Source of the DNA: Marinobacterium nitratireducens
GTDB taxonomy: Bacteria; Pseudomonadota; Gammaproteobacteria; Pseudomonadales; Balneatricaceae
Assembly: GCF_014645375.1 (NCBI RefSeq)
Contig: NZ_BMLT01000022.1
Coordinates: forward strand, 1 to 40,198
Reading direction: 5' to 3'
DNA: 40,198 bases
Shown here in pieces: positions 8,864-17,659 of this stretch. The first letter of the stretch is position 1. The number at the start of each line of letters is the position of its first letter. A model generated the notes under the pieces. It did not search any database and was not told where the DNA came from. It saw only the letters and a program-made list of their open reading frames with translations. Position numbers and translations under genes: made by a program.

Positions 8864-9748
8864 TTAGGACAGCTCCCAGCGCTGGCGGATACAGTTGAGC
8901 GCGGCGGAGGCGGCCGAGGTCCGGTTTTCCACCCCCAGTTTCGGAAAGATCTGCTCGAGATGCTTGTTGACCGTGCGCGGGCTGAGATCGAGTATCATCG
9001 CGATCTCCTTGTTGGTCTTGCCGTGGACGATCCACATCAACACCTCGGCCTCACGCTCGGTCAGCGCGAAGCGCGTGCTGAGCTTTTCCTGGTCGTCCGG
9101 CTGGTTCGGATCATCGAGCTTGAACAGGTAGCGCCCCAGTCCGTCGTCATCGATCATGTGGCACTTCACCTCTTCACCAGCCAGCGTCACCGTGACCGGC
9201 GCCCCGCCCACCCGGGCGCGAACAAGCGATGCCATCAGCGCCGGCCCCGTTTCGACACCCAGCCCGGGGAACAGCTTGTAGACCTGGGGCGTAGCCCACT
9301 CGATACGGCCATCGCTGCGCAGACAGATCGTCATCAGCCCGAACTCGTCCATCACCCCGTGCGCGCTGGCGGCCCGCTGCGCGGTATGCAGATGCGCACG
9401 CATGCGTACCAGCAGCTCTTCATGGCGAATCGGCTTGGTGATGTAGTCGATGCCGCCCACCTCGAAGGCCCGGACAATGTGCTCGGTTTCGCTGAGACCT
9501 GTCATGAAGATCACCGGCACATGGATCAGCGACGGAATCGCTTTCAGGCGCCGGCAGACCTCGAACCCGTCCATGCCGGGCATGACGGCATCCAGCAGTA
9601 TCACGTCCGGCAGGATCTGCTCGGCGATGTTGATCACCTGCTCGCCACCGAGCGCCACGAAGACCTGGAAGCCGTGCCGGCACAGCAGCTCGTTGAGCAT
9701 GCTGATCGCTTCGGGGGAGTCGTCAACTACGAGTACTTTGGCATTCAT
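8864..9748 (-). CDS. Two-component response regulator, receiver plus LuxR-type HTH
   Basis: A 294-residue protein. The receiver domain spans residues 1-120, with acidic pocket D9-D10, phospho-acceptor D53 in ILLDAVMPGMDGFEV, and conserved K105 in DYITKPI. A middle region (about 135-215) resembles a small PAS-like sensor, including LRSDGRIEWATPQ. The C-terminal LuxR/FixJ helix-turn-helix starts at LTEREAEVLMWIVHGKTNKE and continues through LSPRTVNKHLEQIFPKLGV. Its start overlaps the end of the hybrid kinase gene by 26 bp, so the two are translated together and probably form one signalling pair. The likely targets are the divergent urt-fmd genes and its own operon; this is inferred from position. 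Confidence 0.92.
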   Translation of the reverse strand: MNAKVLVVDDSPEAISMLNELLCRHGFQVFVALGGEQVINIAEQILPDVILLDAVMPGMDGFEVCRRLKAIPSLIHVPVIFMTGLSETEHIVRAFEVGGIDYITKPIRHEELLVRMRAHLHTAQRAASAHGVMDEFGLMTICLRSDGRIEWATPQVYKLFPGLGVETGPALMASLVRARVGGAPVTVTLAGEEVKCHMIDDDGLGRYLFKLDDPNQPDDQEKLSTRFALTEREAEVLMWIVHGKTNKEIAMILDLSPRTVNKHLEQIFPKLGVENRTSAASAALNCIRQRWELS

Positions 9749-12700
9749 GAACGATACCGTCAGGGTTGGTGAGCGACTCGAGCCGCTCGAGGATTCCGGC
9801 GAATTGAAAGGACTGAACCATCATCCGAAGTTCTGAAGCCGCCCCGGCGGACAGTCCCGCTTCCGAGCAGATACTGTTCAGCTCGTTTTTGATCCCCTCC
9901 AGATAACCGAGCTCGATATAGCGACGCAGGCTGCTCAGATCCAGCGCAGGCGGTTCCCCCCTCGGCACTGCGGTCGCAACCGCAGCGGGCTGCTCATCCT
10001 CCCCGACCCACTCGAGCGCCAGCAGCGACCCGATCCGGTCGAGCAACTCGGCCACCCGGACCGGTTTGACCATGTAGGCATCGCAGGGGTGATTGTCGTT
10101 TAACTCCGCCCACTCCCGGGCATCCGCCGAGAGCATCACCACCGGCGTCTGAACACCGGACCCGCGCAGCTGATCGAGCAGCTCCCAGCCGCTCATGCCC
10201 GGCATCGAAACATCCAGTATGTACAGATCCGGCCGCTGCTGAGTGCAGAGCTGGAGACATTCGGTGCCGTTTTGTGCCGCGATCACACGAAAGCCCACCG
10301 GCTGCAGAATGTCACTGACCAGCTCGCGGTGGGTGGGATCGTCGTCCACCACCATGACCGTCCTGCGCGGCCCGCGGTAGCCCTGCAGACGCTGTCGGAC
10401 AACCGGCAGCAATGTTGTTTTACTCAGGCTCGCCAGCATCAGCGTCAACCGGAAAACACTCCCTTCGCCGGGTACGCTCTCGACCTGCAGGTCGCCGCCC
10501 ATGATATCGGTGAGCAGCTGGGTGATGGTAAGCCCGAGCCCGGTGCCCGGTCTTGGCGCCGCGCCACTGTCCAGGCGCTCGAAGGGCTTGAAGATCTTTT
10601 CGATATCCCCGGCGGCAATGCCGACACCGGTATCGCGGATCACGAACTGCGCCACCTCGTTGCGATATATCAGGCTCAGCGACACCGAGCCCCGGTCGGT
10701 GAACTTGATCGCATTCGACAGCAGGTTGATCAGAATCTGCCGCAGCCGCTTTTCGTCGGTCGCCACGAACTCCGGCACCCGCGACAGACAGTCGTAATTG
10801 AAGCTGATCCCCTTGGCTTCGGCCTGCAAGCGGAACATGTAAACCAGCTGATCCATGAAACCGACCAGCGCGACCTCGTTCCGGTACAGCTCCAGTCTGC
10901 CCGCCTCGATGCGCGAGATGTCGAGCAGCTCTTCGATCAGGTTGGCCAGATGCTCGCTGCTGCGCTTGATCACGTTGATCGCGGTACGCCGGTGGGACGG
11001 AATGTCTGTCGCCGCATCGAGCAGCTGGGCATAACCGAGCACTGCATTCAGCGGCGTGCGCAACTCATGACTGATACCGGTCAGGTAACGGCTTTTCGCC
11101 AGGCTGGCCGCTTCCGCCAGTTCCTTGGCGTCCTGCAGCTCGCGGTCGGTCAGCTCGTGCGCATGGATCTCGGCCATCAGCCGCTCGGTCTGCTGTGCGC
11201 TCTCGTCCTGGGCCAGCACCCGGCTCTGATGCGCCAGCAGGAAAAGCCAGGCGGCAACGCCGATCACGATCTGCAGCAGGAAGAACACCTTGAAAAGCAC
11301 CACTGCCACCAGCTCGCTGCTGCCGGCATGGGAACTCAGCATCTGGAAGTAGATCAACGACAGGAAGGCGCCCACGATGGTGTCGAACACCAGCATCAGC
11401 CCGATGAAGTGCCCCATGCGGGCGTTCACCTTCCGGGTCAGCGTGGCCGGCAGCAGGCGCCGCAGCAGTGCCGATATCTGGTCCGAAAAGGTGCTGTTGT
11501 TTTTGCAGGCATCGTTGCAGCGGGCGTCCAGGGAACAGCACAGCGAGCAGATATTGCCGTCGTAGAGCGGACAAAAGGTCATGTCGTCCGCCTCGAAATG
11601 GTGCTCGCAAATGGAGCAGCGTGTGCCCGACGCCGACTGCGGCTCGCGCGCGATGTAAAAACGGCTGCCGGTAGCCAGCGCGATCGCAGGCGCCAGGACG
11701 AACGTCAGCGCAAGCGCGACAAAGGGCGCGAAGGCCTGTGCAGCCTCTCCCAGCACCCCGAGCATGCAGAGCGTGCCGACCACCGACGATATTGCCATCG
11801 ATCCGACGCCAACCGGATTGATATCGAACAGGTGGGCACGCTTGAACTCAATACCGCGGGGGCTCAGTCCCAGCGGCTTGTTGATCACCAGGTCCGCCAC
11901 CAGCGAGCCGACCCAGGCCACGACCAGTATCGAGAACAGTCCGAGAATACGCTCGAACGCCTCATAGATCCCCAGCTCCATCAGCAGCCAGGCGATGGTG
12001 ACATTGAACACCAGCCATACCACCCTTCCCGGGTGAATATGCGTCAGGCGGGAGAAGAAGTTTGACCAGGCCAGGGACCCGGCGTAGGCGTTGGTGACAT
12101 TGATCTTCACCTGCGACAGGATGACGAACAGGCCCGCCAGCAGCAGCGCCAGCTGTGGCGAACCGGTGACATGACCGAACGCCGTCATGTACATCTGGGT
12201 CGGCTCGTGGGCTTCGGACAGCAGGCCCCCGCTCTGCAGCACCAGCACCGCCAGGAAAGACCCTATCAGCAGCTTGACGGCACCCACCAGCACCCATCCG
12301 GGTCCCGCCACCAGCAGCATCGACCACCAGCGCAGGCGATTGCCCGCGCTTCGCTCCGGCAGGAAACGGAGGTAGTCGACCTGCTCCCCGATCTGGGCGA
12401 TCAATGAAATAACGACCGTCGCCGCGGCGCCAAGCAGCAGGTAGTCGAAGCCGTCGTGCGTCGTCTGACTGCCACGGTAATCGAGCCAGCTCTGCAGCGA
12501 GTCGCCGCCCTCGGCAACGACATAAAACAGCGGCAGAAGCTGCAGCACGATCCAGAGTGGCTGGCTGAACATCTGGAAACGGCTGATGAAGGTAAAACCG
12601 TAGATCACCACCGGTATGACGACGAATGCACTGATGAAATACCCGATCGAAACCGGCACGGCGAACATCATCTCCAGCGCCTTGGCCATGATCGTCGCTT

Positions 12701-13109
12701 CGATCGCGAGGAATATGAAGGTGAAGGACGCATAGATCAGCGACGTCACCGTGGAGCCGATGTAGCCGAAGCCCGCCCCCCGGGTCAGCAGATCGATATC
12801 GACGCCGTAACTCGCGGCGTAGTAACTGATCGGTATCGCCGTCAGGAAGATGATCAACGACACCAGCAGCGTCGCAACCAGGGTGTGATCGAAACCGTAG
12901 CTGAGCGTAATGGCGCCACCGATAGCCTCCAGCGCCAGAAAGGTGATGCCGCCAAGCGCCGTGATCGCGACGCGTCCAAGCGACCAGCGCCGGGCCGCTT
13001 TGGCGGTGAAGCGCAGCGAATAGTCCTCCAGCGTCTGGTTCGCCACCCACTGATTGTACTGGCGCCGGACCCTGAATATCTGCTGTTGCGGCGTCATCCC
13101 ATTACACAC
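9723..13109 (-). CDS. Hybrid sensor histidine kinase with an NCS1 permease input domain
   Basis: This 1128-residue inner-membrane protein has the following parts. Residues about 20-485 form an NCS1-type nucleobase/hydantoin/allantoin permease with about 12 helices. Residues 498-535 form a cluster of eight cysteines. About 565-628 hold two further helices, and about 630-670 a helical linker. The HisKA domain has phospho-acceptor H681 in SHELRTPLN. The HATPase domain carries NLLSNAIKF, DTGVGI and GTGLGL. A receiver domain follows, with VVDDD at 920-924 and acceptor D966. The tail (1055-1115) lacks a histidine, so it is not a working Hpt domain. Start: GTG at 13109 has AAAGGG five bases upstream; an ATG at 13097 is the alternative. 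It is divergent from urtA and overlaps the LuxR-type regulator gene. A role as an uptake-linked or ligand-binding sensor for urea, amides, purines or ureides is inferred from fold and neighbours. Confidence 0.9.
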   Translation of the reverse strand: MCNGMTPQQQIFRVRRQYNQWVANQTLEDYSLRFTAKAARRWSLGRVAITALGGITFLALEAIGGAITLSYGFDHTLVATLLVSLIIFLTAIPISYYAASYGVDIDLLTRGAGFGYIGSTVTSLIYASFTFIFLAIEATIMAKALEMMFAVPVSIGYFISAFVVIPVVIYGFTFISRFQMFSQPLWIVLQLLPLFYVVAEGGDSLQSWLDYRGSQTTHDGFDYLLLGAAATVVISLIAQIGEQVDYLRFLPERSAGNRLRWWSMLLVAGPGWVLVGAVKLLIGSFLAVLVLQSGGLLSEAHEPTQMYMTAFGHVTGSPQLALLLAGLFVILSQVKINVTNAYAGSLAWSNFFSRLTHIHPGRVVWLVFNVTIAWLLMELGIYEAFERILGLFSILVVAWVGSLVADLVINKPLGLSPRGIEFKRAHLFDINPVGVGSMAISSVVGTLCMLGVLGEAAQAFAPFVALALTFVLAPAIALATGSRFYIAREPQSASGTRCSICEHHFEADDMTFCPLYDGNICSLCCSLDARCNDACKNNSTFSDQISALLRRLLPATLTRKVNARMGHFIGLMLVFDTIVGAFLSLIYFQMLSSHAGSSELVAVVLFKVFFLLQIVIGVAAWLFLLAHQSRVLAQDESAQQTERLMAEIHAHELTDRELQDAKELAEAASLAKSRYLTGISHELRTPLNAVLGYAQLLDAATDIPSHRRTAINVIKRSSEHLANLIEELLDISRIEAGRLELYRNEVALVGFMDQLVYMFRLQAEAKGISFNYDCLSRVPEFVATDEKRLRQILINLLSNAIKFTDRGSVSLSLIYRNEVAQFVIRDTGVGIAAGDIEKIFKPFERLDSGAAPRPGTGLGLTITQLLTDIMGGDLQVESVPGEGSVFRLTLMLASLSKTTLLPVVRQRLQGYRGPRRTVMVVDDDPTHRELVSDILQPVGFRVIAAQNGTECLQLCTQQRPDLYILDVSMPGMSGWELLDQLRGSGVQTPVVMLSADAREWAELNDNHPCDAYMVKPVRVAELLDRIGSLLALEWVGEDEQPAAVATAVPRGEPPALDLSSLRRYIELGYLEGIKNELNSICSEAGLSAGAASELRMMVQSFQFAGILERLESLTNPDGIVHECQSTRS

Positions 13110-13117
13110 TCACCCTT

Positions 13118-13131
13118 TGCGCCATGGCGCA
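13118..13131. promoter_or_regulatory. 14-bp perfect palindrome just upstream of the kinase gene
   Basis: TGCGCCATGGCGCA lies 9 bases before the GTG start of the hybrid kinase gene, in the divergent control region shared with urtA. It could be an operator or a small mRNA hairpin near the ribosome binding site. No known regulator motif was recognised. Confidence 0.3.
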
Positions 13132-13404
13132 CCAAAGCAACGCACATAACGAACCAGAATCGGGCGCTTATGCCTGCCGCATTCATATTGCACCTGCGTA
13201 ATAGACGAGTCGGTCTGCAACTGCAATTAACGTGCCCAACCATCAACCCCCTCGCCCGCGCGCTTACTCTGCCAGCGCGCCCGCGGCTATGGGGCAAATG
13301 ACGTAGTCGTTGGGAGCATTTGCCGAATGTTCCCACCACCTACCCTTCCCGATACTGATGGCAGAACGAGAAGACGTTTTGCCCATCCAGTCAGGAGATA
13401 CCAC

Positions 13405-14658
13405 ATGCAAAAGCGGGACAGAAATCCGAAGCAGCAGTCCACCCTGCGCCGCCAATTACTGAAAGGACTCATGCTCCTTCCGGCAGCCGTCATGCTGGGC
13501 AACGTCCAGCTGGCCAGTGCAGAGGTCAACACCACCGGGCTCGCCGTCACCGATGACACCGTCAAGGTCGGCATCCTTCATTCCATCACCGGCACCATGG
13601 CGATCAGCGAAACCGGCTCCGTGCAGGCCGAAAAGCTGGCGATCGACCAGATCAACGCCATGGGCGGCGTACTGGGCCGGCAGATCGAATACATTCAGGA
13701 AGACGGCGCCAGCGACTGGCCGACCTTCGCCGAGAAGTCGAAGAAACTGCTGGTGAACGACAAGGTCGCGGCGGTTTTCGGCTGCTGGACCTCGGCGTCC
13801 CGCAAAGCGGTACTGCCGGTCTTCGAGCAGTACAACGGCATGCTGTACTACCCGACCTTCTACGAAGGCCTGGAGCAGTCACCGAACGTGATCTACACCG
13901 GCCAGGAGGCCACTCAGCAGATACTCGCAGGCCTGGACTGGGTCATGGAAAACAAGGGCGCCGAGAATTTCTACCTGCTCGGCTCCGACTACATCTGGCC
14001 CCGCACTTCAAACAAGATCGCCCGCAAGCATATCGAAAAGAACGGCCTGAAGGTGGTCGGCGAAGAGTACTACCCGCTCGGTCACACCCAGTTCAACTCG
14101 GTCATCAACAAGATCAAGCTGAAAAAGCCTGACGTTGTCTTTATCTCCGTGGTGGGTGGCTCCAACGTCGCGTTCTACAAGCAGCTCAAGGCCGCCGGTA
14201 TCGAAATGGGCAAGGAGAAGCCACTGTTCCTGACCATCTCCGTGACCGAGGATGAAATTCTGGGTATCGGTGGCGAGAACATCGACGGCATCTACGCCTC
14301 GATGAAGTACTTCCAGAGCCTGGATAACGAAAACAATGCCGGTTTCGTCGACGCGTTCAAGGAAAAATACGGTGAAGATATCGTTATCGGCGACGTGACA
14401 CAGGCGGCCTACCTCGGCCCCTGGCTGTGGAAGGCCGCCGTCGAGAAGGCCGGCTCCTTCGATATCGACAAGGTTCGCGCCGCCTCTGCGGAAATCGAGC
14501 TGACCAGCGCGCCGGAAGGCTATGTCAAGGTTCACCCGAACCACCACCTCTGGTCCAAGACCCGCATCGGCCAGGCACAGACCGATGGTCAGTACAAGGT
14601 GGTCTACGAGACCTCAGAGCTTATCGAGCCCAACCCCTTCCCGGAAGGTTATCAGTAA
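13405..14658 (+). CDS. urtA: Urea/short-chain amide ABC transporter, periplasmic binding protein
   Basis: A 417-residue substrate-binding protein of the branched-chain amino acid/amide type (Peripla_BP_5). It begins with a basic stretch, an RR-containing n-region (LRRQLLKGLMLLP) and a hydrophobic core ending in LASAEV, so it is exported, possibly by Tat. The mature part starts VKVGILHSITGTMAISE. UrtA-typical stretches include FGCWTSASRKAVLPVFE, LYYPTFYEGLEQSPNVIYTG and YLLGSDYIWPRTSNKIA. The ATG at 13405 follows AGGAGA; a longer open frame to 13327 has no ribosome binding site and would hide the signal peptide. It is first in the operon urtABCDE-fmdA and is divergent from the NCS1-kinase gene. 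With fmdA following, the ligand may be a short amide such as formamide as well as urea. Confidence 0.93.
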   Translation: MQKRDRNPKQQSTLRRQLLKGLMLLPAAVMLGNVQLASAEVNTTGLAVTDDTVKVGILHSITGTMAISETGSVQAEKLAIDQINAMGGVLGRQIEYIQEDGASDWPTFAEKSKKLLVNDKVAAVFGCWTSASRKAVLPVFEQYNGMLYYPTFYEGLEQSPNVIYTGQEATQQILAGLDWVMENKGAENFYLLGSDYIWPRTSNKIARKHIEKNGLKVVGEEYYPLGHTQFNSVINKIKLKKPDVVFISVVGGSNVAFYKQLKAAGIEMGKEKPLFLTISVTEDEILGIGGENIDGIYASMKYFQSLDNENNAGFVDAFKEKYGEDIVIGDVTQAAYLGPWLWKAAVEKAGSFDIDKVRAASAEIELTSAPEGYVKVHPNHHLWSKTRIGQAQTDGQYKVVYETSELIEPNPFPEGYQ

Positions 14659-14744
14659 GCCCCCGCCTCAGCCCGGCACCGCATCCGCGGGGCCGGGCCC
14701 AGCAATCCGACTACTGACGATCCCGAGCAACGGAGCCTGTCATC

Positions 14745-15671
14745 ATGTTTGCTGACTACTCATCTTCTGAACTGCTGGCGATCTTCGCCATGCAGGGATT
14801 CGCAGGCCTGAGCCTGTTCTCCATATTTGTACTGATGGCGCTGGGGCTGGCAATCATCTTCGGCCAGATGGGCGTCATCAACATGGCGCACGGCGAGTTC
14901 ATGATTCTCGGCGCCTACATGACCTATCTGACCTCGAACCTGTTCGAAGCGCTGATGCCCGGTCTCTACGGCGCCTACTTCATCGTCGCGATGGTGGTGG
15001 CCTTCGTGTCCGCCGGCGCCCTCGGTGCCCTGGTGGAATGGGCCATGATAAGGCGACTCTACCACCGCCCGCTGGATACGCTGCTGGCCACCTGGGGCCT
15101 GAGCCTGATCCTGCAGCAGTGCTATCGCTCCATTTTCGGCGCACGTGAAGTGGGCGTATCCCTGCCGGACTGGCTGATGGGCTCTGTCGCCGTCACCGAC
15201 ATGATCGAGATTCCGATCAACGGCCTGTTCGTCATGGTTCTGACGCTGCTGATCGCGGCCGGCGTCTACTACCTGATGTACCGGTCCAACTGGGGCGGTC
15301 AGGTCCGCGCCGTGGTGCAGAACCGCCCGATGGCGGGTGCCGTCGGCATCAATACCGGGAAGGTCGACCGCATGACCTTCGCGCTCGGCTGCGGCATCGC
15401 CGGTGTCGCCGGCAGCGCCTTCACCATGATCGGATCGACCGGACCGACCTCCGGCCAGCTGTACATCGTCGATACCTTCCTGGTGGTGGTCTTCGGCGGC
15501 GCCGCGAGCCTGCTCGGCACCATCGCCTCGGCGTTCACCATCTCCCAGGCGCAGTCGACGATGGAGTTCTTCCTCAGCGGCTCCATGGCCAAGGTTCTCA
15601 CGCTGCTGGTCGTCGTCGGCATCCTGATGCTGCGTCCGCAGGGCCTGTTCTCACTGAAGATTCGGCGCTGA
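14745..15671 (+). CDS. urtB: Urea/amide ABC transporter permease UrtB
   Basis: A 308-residue LivH-type inner-membrane permease. The signature FGQMGVINMAHGEFMILGAY near residues 38-57 is nearly invariant in UrtB/LivH proteins. About eight hydrophobic helices follow, with RAVVQNRPMAGAVGINT in the cytoplasmic coupling region and a C-terminal LRPQGLF. It pairs with UrtC to form the membrane channel. The ATG at 14745 is preceded by CGGAG, 86 bp after urtA. It is the second gene of the operon. Confidence 0.93.
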   Translation: MFADYSSSELLAIFAMQGFAGLSLFSIFVLMALGLAIIFGQMGVINMAHGEFMILGAYMTYLTSNLFEALMPGLYGAYFIVAMVVAFVSAGALGALVEWAMIRRLYHRPLDTLLATWGLSLILQQCYRSIFGAREVGVSLPDWLMGSVAVTDMIEIPINGLFVMVLTLLIAAGVYYLMYRSNWGGQVRAVVQNRPMAGAVGINTGKVDRMTFALGCGIAGVAGSAFTMIGSTGPTSGQLYIVDTFLVVVFGGAASLLGTIASAFTISQAQSTMEFFLSGSMAKVLTLLVVVGILMLRPQGLFSLKIRR

Positions 15672-15697
15672 TGGCCTGACCGGACAAGGAGACAAGC

Positions 15698-16882
15698 ATG
15701 AATGCGTTAAAAAACAATCTGTTCAAGCGTCAGGATCTGATCAACTACGGGTTGCTCGCCATCCTGCTGGTACTGATTCTGCCGCTGACCCTGGATATCT
15801 TCCGCCTCAACCTGGTGGGCAAATACCTCAGCTACGCCTTTGTCGCCGTCGGCCTGGTGCTGTGCTGGGGCTACGGCGGCATCCTCAGCCTCGGCCAGGG
15901 GGTGTTCTTCGGTATCGGCGGCTACGCCATGGCGATGTTCCTGAAACTGGAGGCATCCTCGCCGGAAGCGACCGCGATCCAGTCCACGCCGGGTATTCCC
16001 GACTTCATGGACTGGAACCAGCTCACCGCGCTGCCCTGGTTCTGGGAACCCTTCCACTCCCTCGGCTTCACCACCCTGGCGATACTCTTCGTTGCTCCGC
16101 TGTTCGCGTTCATCGTGGCGGTGGCAATGTTCAAACGCCGCGTCGGCGGTGTCTACTTCGCCATCATTACCCAGGCGATCGCCGCCATCCTGACCATCCT
16201 GATCATCGGTCAGCAGGGTTACACCGGCGGCGTCAACGGCATCACCGACCTGCGCACCCTGATGGGCTGGGACATCCGCACCGACTCGGCGAAGTACATC
16301 CTCTACTTCTTCTGCGTCGCCATGTTGTTCGCCTGCCTGCTGCTCGCCCACCTGGTGCTGAAAAGCAAGCTGGGGCGCCTGCTCGTCGCCATTCGCGATC
16401 GCGAGGACCGGGTACGCTTCTCCGGCTACGACGTGTCGAGCTTCAAGATCTTCGTGTTCTGCTTCGCGGCGATGCTGTCCGCTATCGGCGGCGCCATGTT
16501 CACCCTCCAGGTCGGCTTCATGTCGCCCACCCTGGTCGGTATCGTGCCGTCGATCGAGATGGTGATCTTCTGCGCCCTCGGCGGCCGCCTGTCGATCATC
16601 GGTGCGGTCTACGGTGCGCTACTGGTCAACGCCGCCAAGACCACCATGTCGGAAGCCTTCCCGGAGCTCTGGCTGTTCGCCATGGGCGCCCTGTTCATCG
16701 GCGTGGTGCTGGCCTTCCCGAACGGCCTCGCCGGTCTCTATCAGACGTTGCTGCAGAAAGTGAAGGAGCGTCGCGCCGCCGCAGCCGCGCAGAAGACCCC
16801 CGCCACGCCTGCCATCGCGCCCCGCAATGCCACCAGCGACCCCGAGCCCGCCCAGGGTATCGGCGTGCCGAGCCAGTCCTGA
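15698..16882 (+). CDS. urtC: Urea/amide ABC transporter permease UrtC
   Basis: A 394-residue LivM-type permease. Characteristic stretches are CWGYGGILSLGQGVFFGIGG near residue 55, VYFAIITQAIAAILTILIIG near residue 150, GRLLVAIRDREDRVRFSGYD (coupling segment) near residue 235, and GGRLSIIGAVYGALLVN near residue 300. The last 40 residues are Ala/Pro-rich and hydrophilic. It forms the channel with UrtB. The ATG follows AAGGAGA 27 bp after urtB, and the stop is 10 bp before the start of urtD. Confidence 0.93.
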   Translation: MNALKNNLFKRQDLINYGLLAILLVLILPLTLDIFRLNLVGKYLSYAFVAVGLVLCWGYGGILSLGQGVFFGIGGYAMAMFLKLEASSPEATAIQSTPGIPDFMDWNQLTALPWFWEPFHSLGFTTLAILFVAPLFAFIVAVAMFKRRVGGVYFAIITQAIAAILTILIIGQQGYTGGVNGITDLRTLMGWDIRTDSAKYILYFFCVAMLFACLLLAHLVLKSKLGRLLVAIRDREDRVRFSGYDVSSFKIFVFCFAAMLSAIGGAMFTLQVGFMSPTLVGIVPSIEMVIFCALGGRLSIIGAVYGALLVNAAKTTMSEAFPELWLFAMGALFIGVVLAFPNGLAGLYQTLLQKVKERRAAAAAQKTPATPAIAPRNATSDPEPAQGIGVPSQS

Positions 16883-16892
16883 GGAGATCAGC

Positions 16893-17636
16893 ATGGAACA
16901 GAAAGACTTTGTACTGGCAGTGGAAGGGCTAAGCGTGTCGTTCGACGGCTTCAAGGCGGTCAATGACCTCTCCTTCTACGTCGACGAGGGCGAGATACGC
17001 GTCATCATCGGCCCCAACGGGGCCGGCAAGACCACGGTGCTGGATCTGATCTGCGGCCGCACCAAGGCCACCGACGGCTCCATCAAGTTCCGCAACAAGG
17101 AACTGACCCGGATGAAGGAGCACCAGATCGTCCACGCCGGGGTCGGGCGCAAGTTCCAGAACCCCTCGATCTACGAGGACCTGACGGTGTTCGAGAACCT
17201 CGAACTGTCCTTCCCCCGCGGCCACAGCGTGTTCGGCGCCCTGACCTTCCGCCGCGACAAGCAAGTGATCGACAAGGTGACCGAGGTCGCCGAGATGATC
17301 TTCCTGGCGGACCTGCTGCACCAGCGTGCAGATCTGCTCAGCCACGGCCAGAAGCAATGGCTGGAGATCGGCATGCTGCTGATTCAGGACCCCGCGCTGC
17401 TGATGCTGGACGAGCCGGTAGCCGGTATGTCCGTCGCCGAACGCAAGAAGACCGCGGAACTGCTCAACCGCATCACCAGGGACCGTTCGGTTCTGGTGAT
17501 CGAGCACGACATGCAGTTCGTCGAGGATATCGCGCACCGCGTCACGGTACTGCATCAGGGCAGGCTGCTCTCCGAGGGCTCGCTCGAGCGCGTGAAGAAC
17601 GACCCTAAAGTCGTTGAAGTCTATCTCGGCCACTAA
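16893..17636 (+). CDS. urtD: Urea/amide ABC transporter ATPase UrtD
   Basis: A 247-residue LivG-type ATP-binding subunit. Walker A is GPNGAGKTT (residues 40-48). The ABC signature is LSHGQKQWLEIGM, with the His variant typical of UrtD. Walker B is LLMLDEPVAGMS, and the switch histidine lies in VLVIEHDMQFVEDIA. The ATG at 16893 has GAGGAGA upstream, overlapping the urtC stop region; an open frame to 16827 lies inside urtC and is not used. It energises transport together with UrtE. Confidence 0.93.
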   Translation: MEQKDFVLAVEGLSVSFDGFKAVNDLSFYVDEGEIRVIIGPNGAGKTTVLDLICGRTKATDGSIKFRNKELTRMKEHQIVHAGVGRKFQNPSIYEDLTVFENLELSFPRGHSVFGALTFRRDKQVIDKVTEVAEMIFLADLLHQRADLLSHGQKQWLEIGMLLIQDPALLMLDEPVAGMSVAERKKTAELLNRITRDRSVLVIEHDMQFVEDIAHRVTVLHQGRLLSEGSLERVKNDPKVVEVYLGH

Positions 17637-17659
17637 TTACGGCTAGCAAGGAGACCACC

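Noticed and set aside
10272-12065. 597-codon open frame on the + strand opposite the hybrid kinase
   Set aside because: Antisense shadow of the kinase; Gln/His/Arg-rich low-complexity translation without family features.
13125-13140. Sigma-54 promoter before urtA (TGGCGC...AGCA)
   Set aside because: The GG and GC elements are spaced 9, not 10, bases apart and the -12 box is poor; no other match was found in the region.
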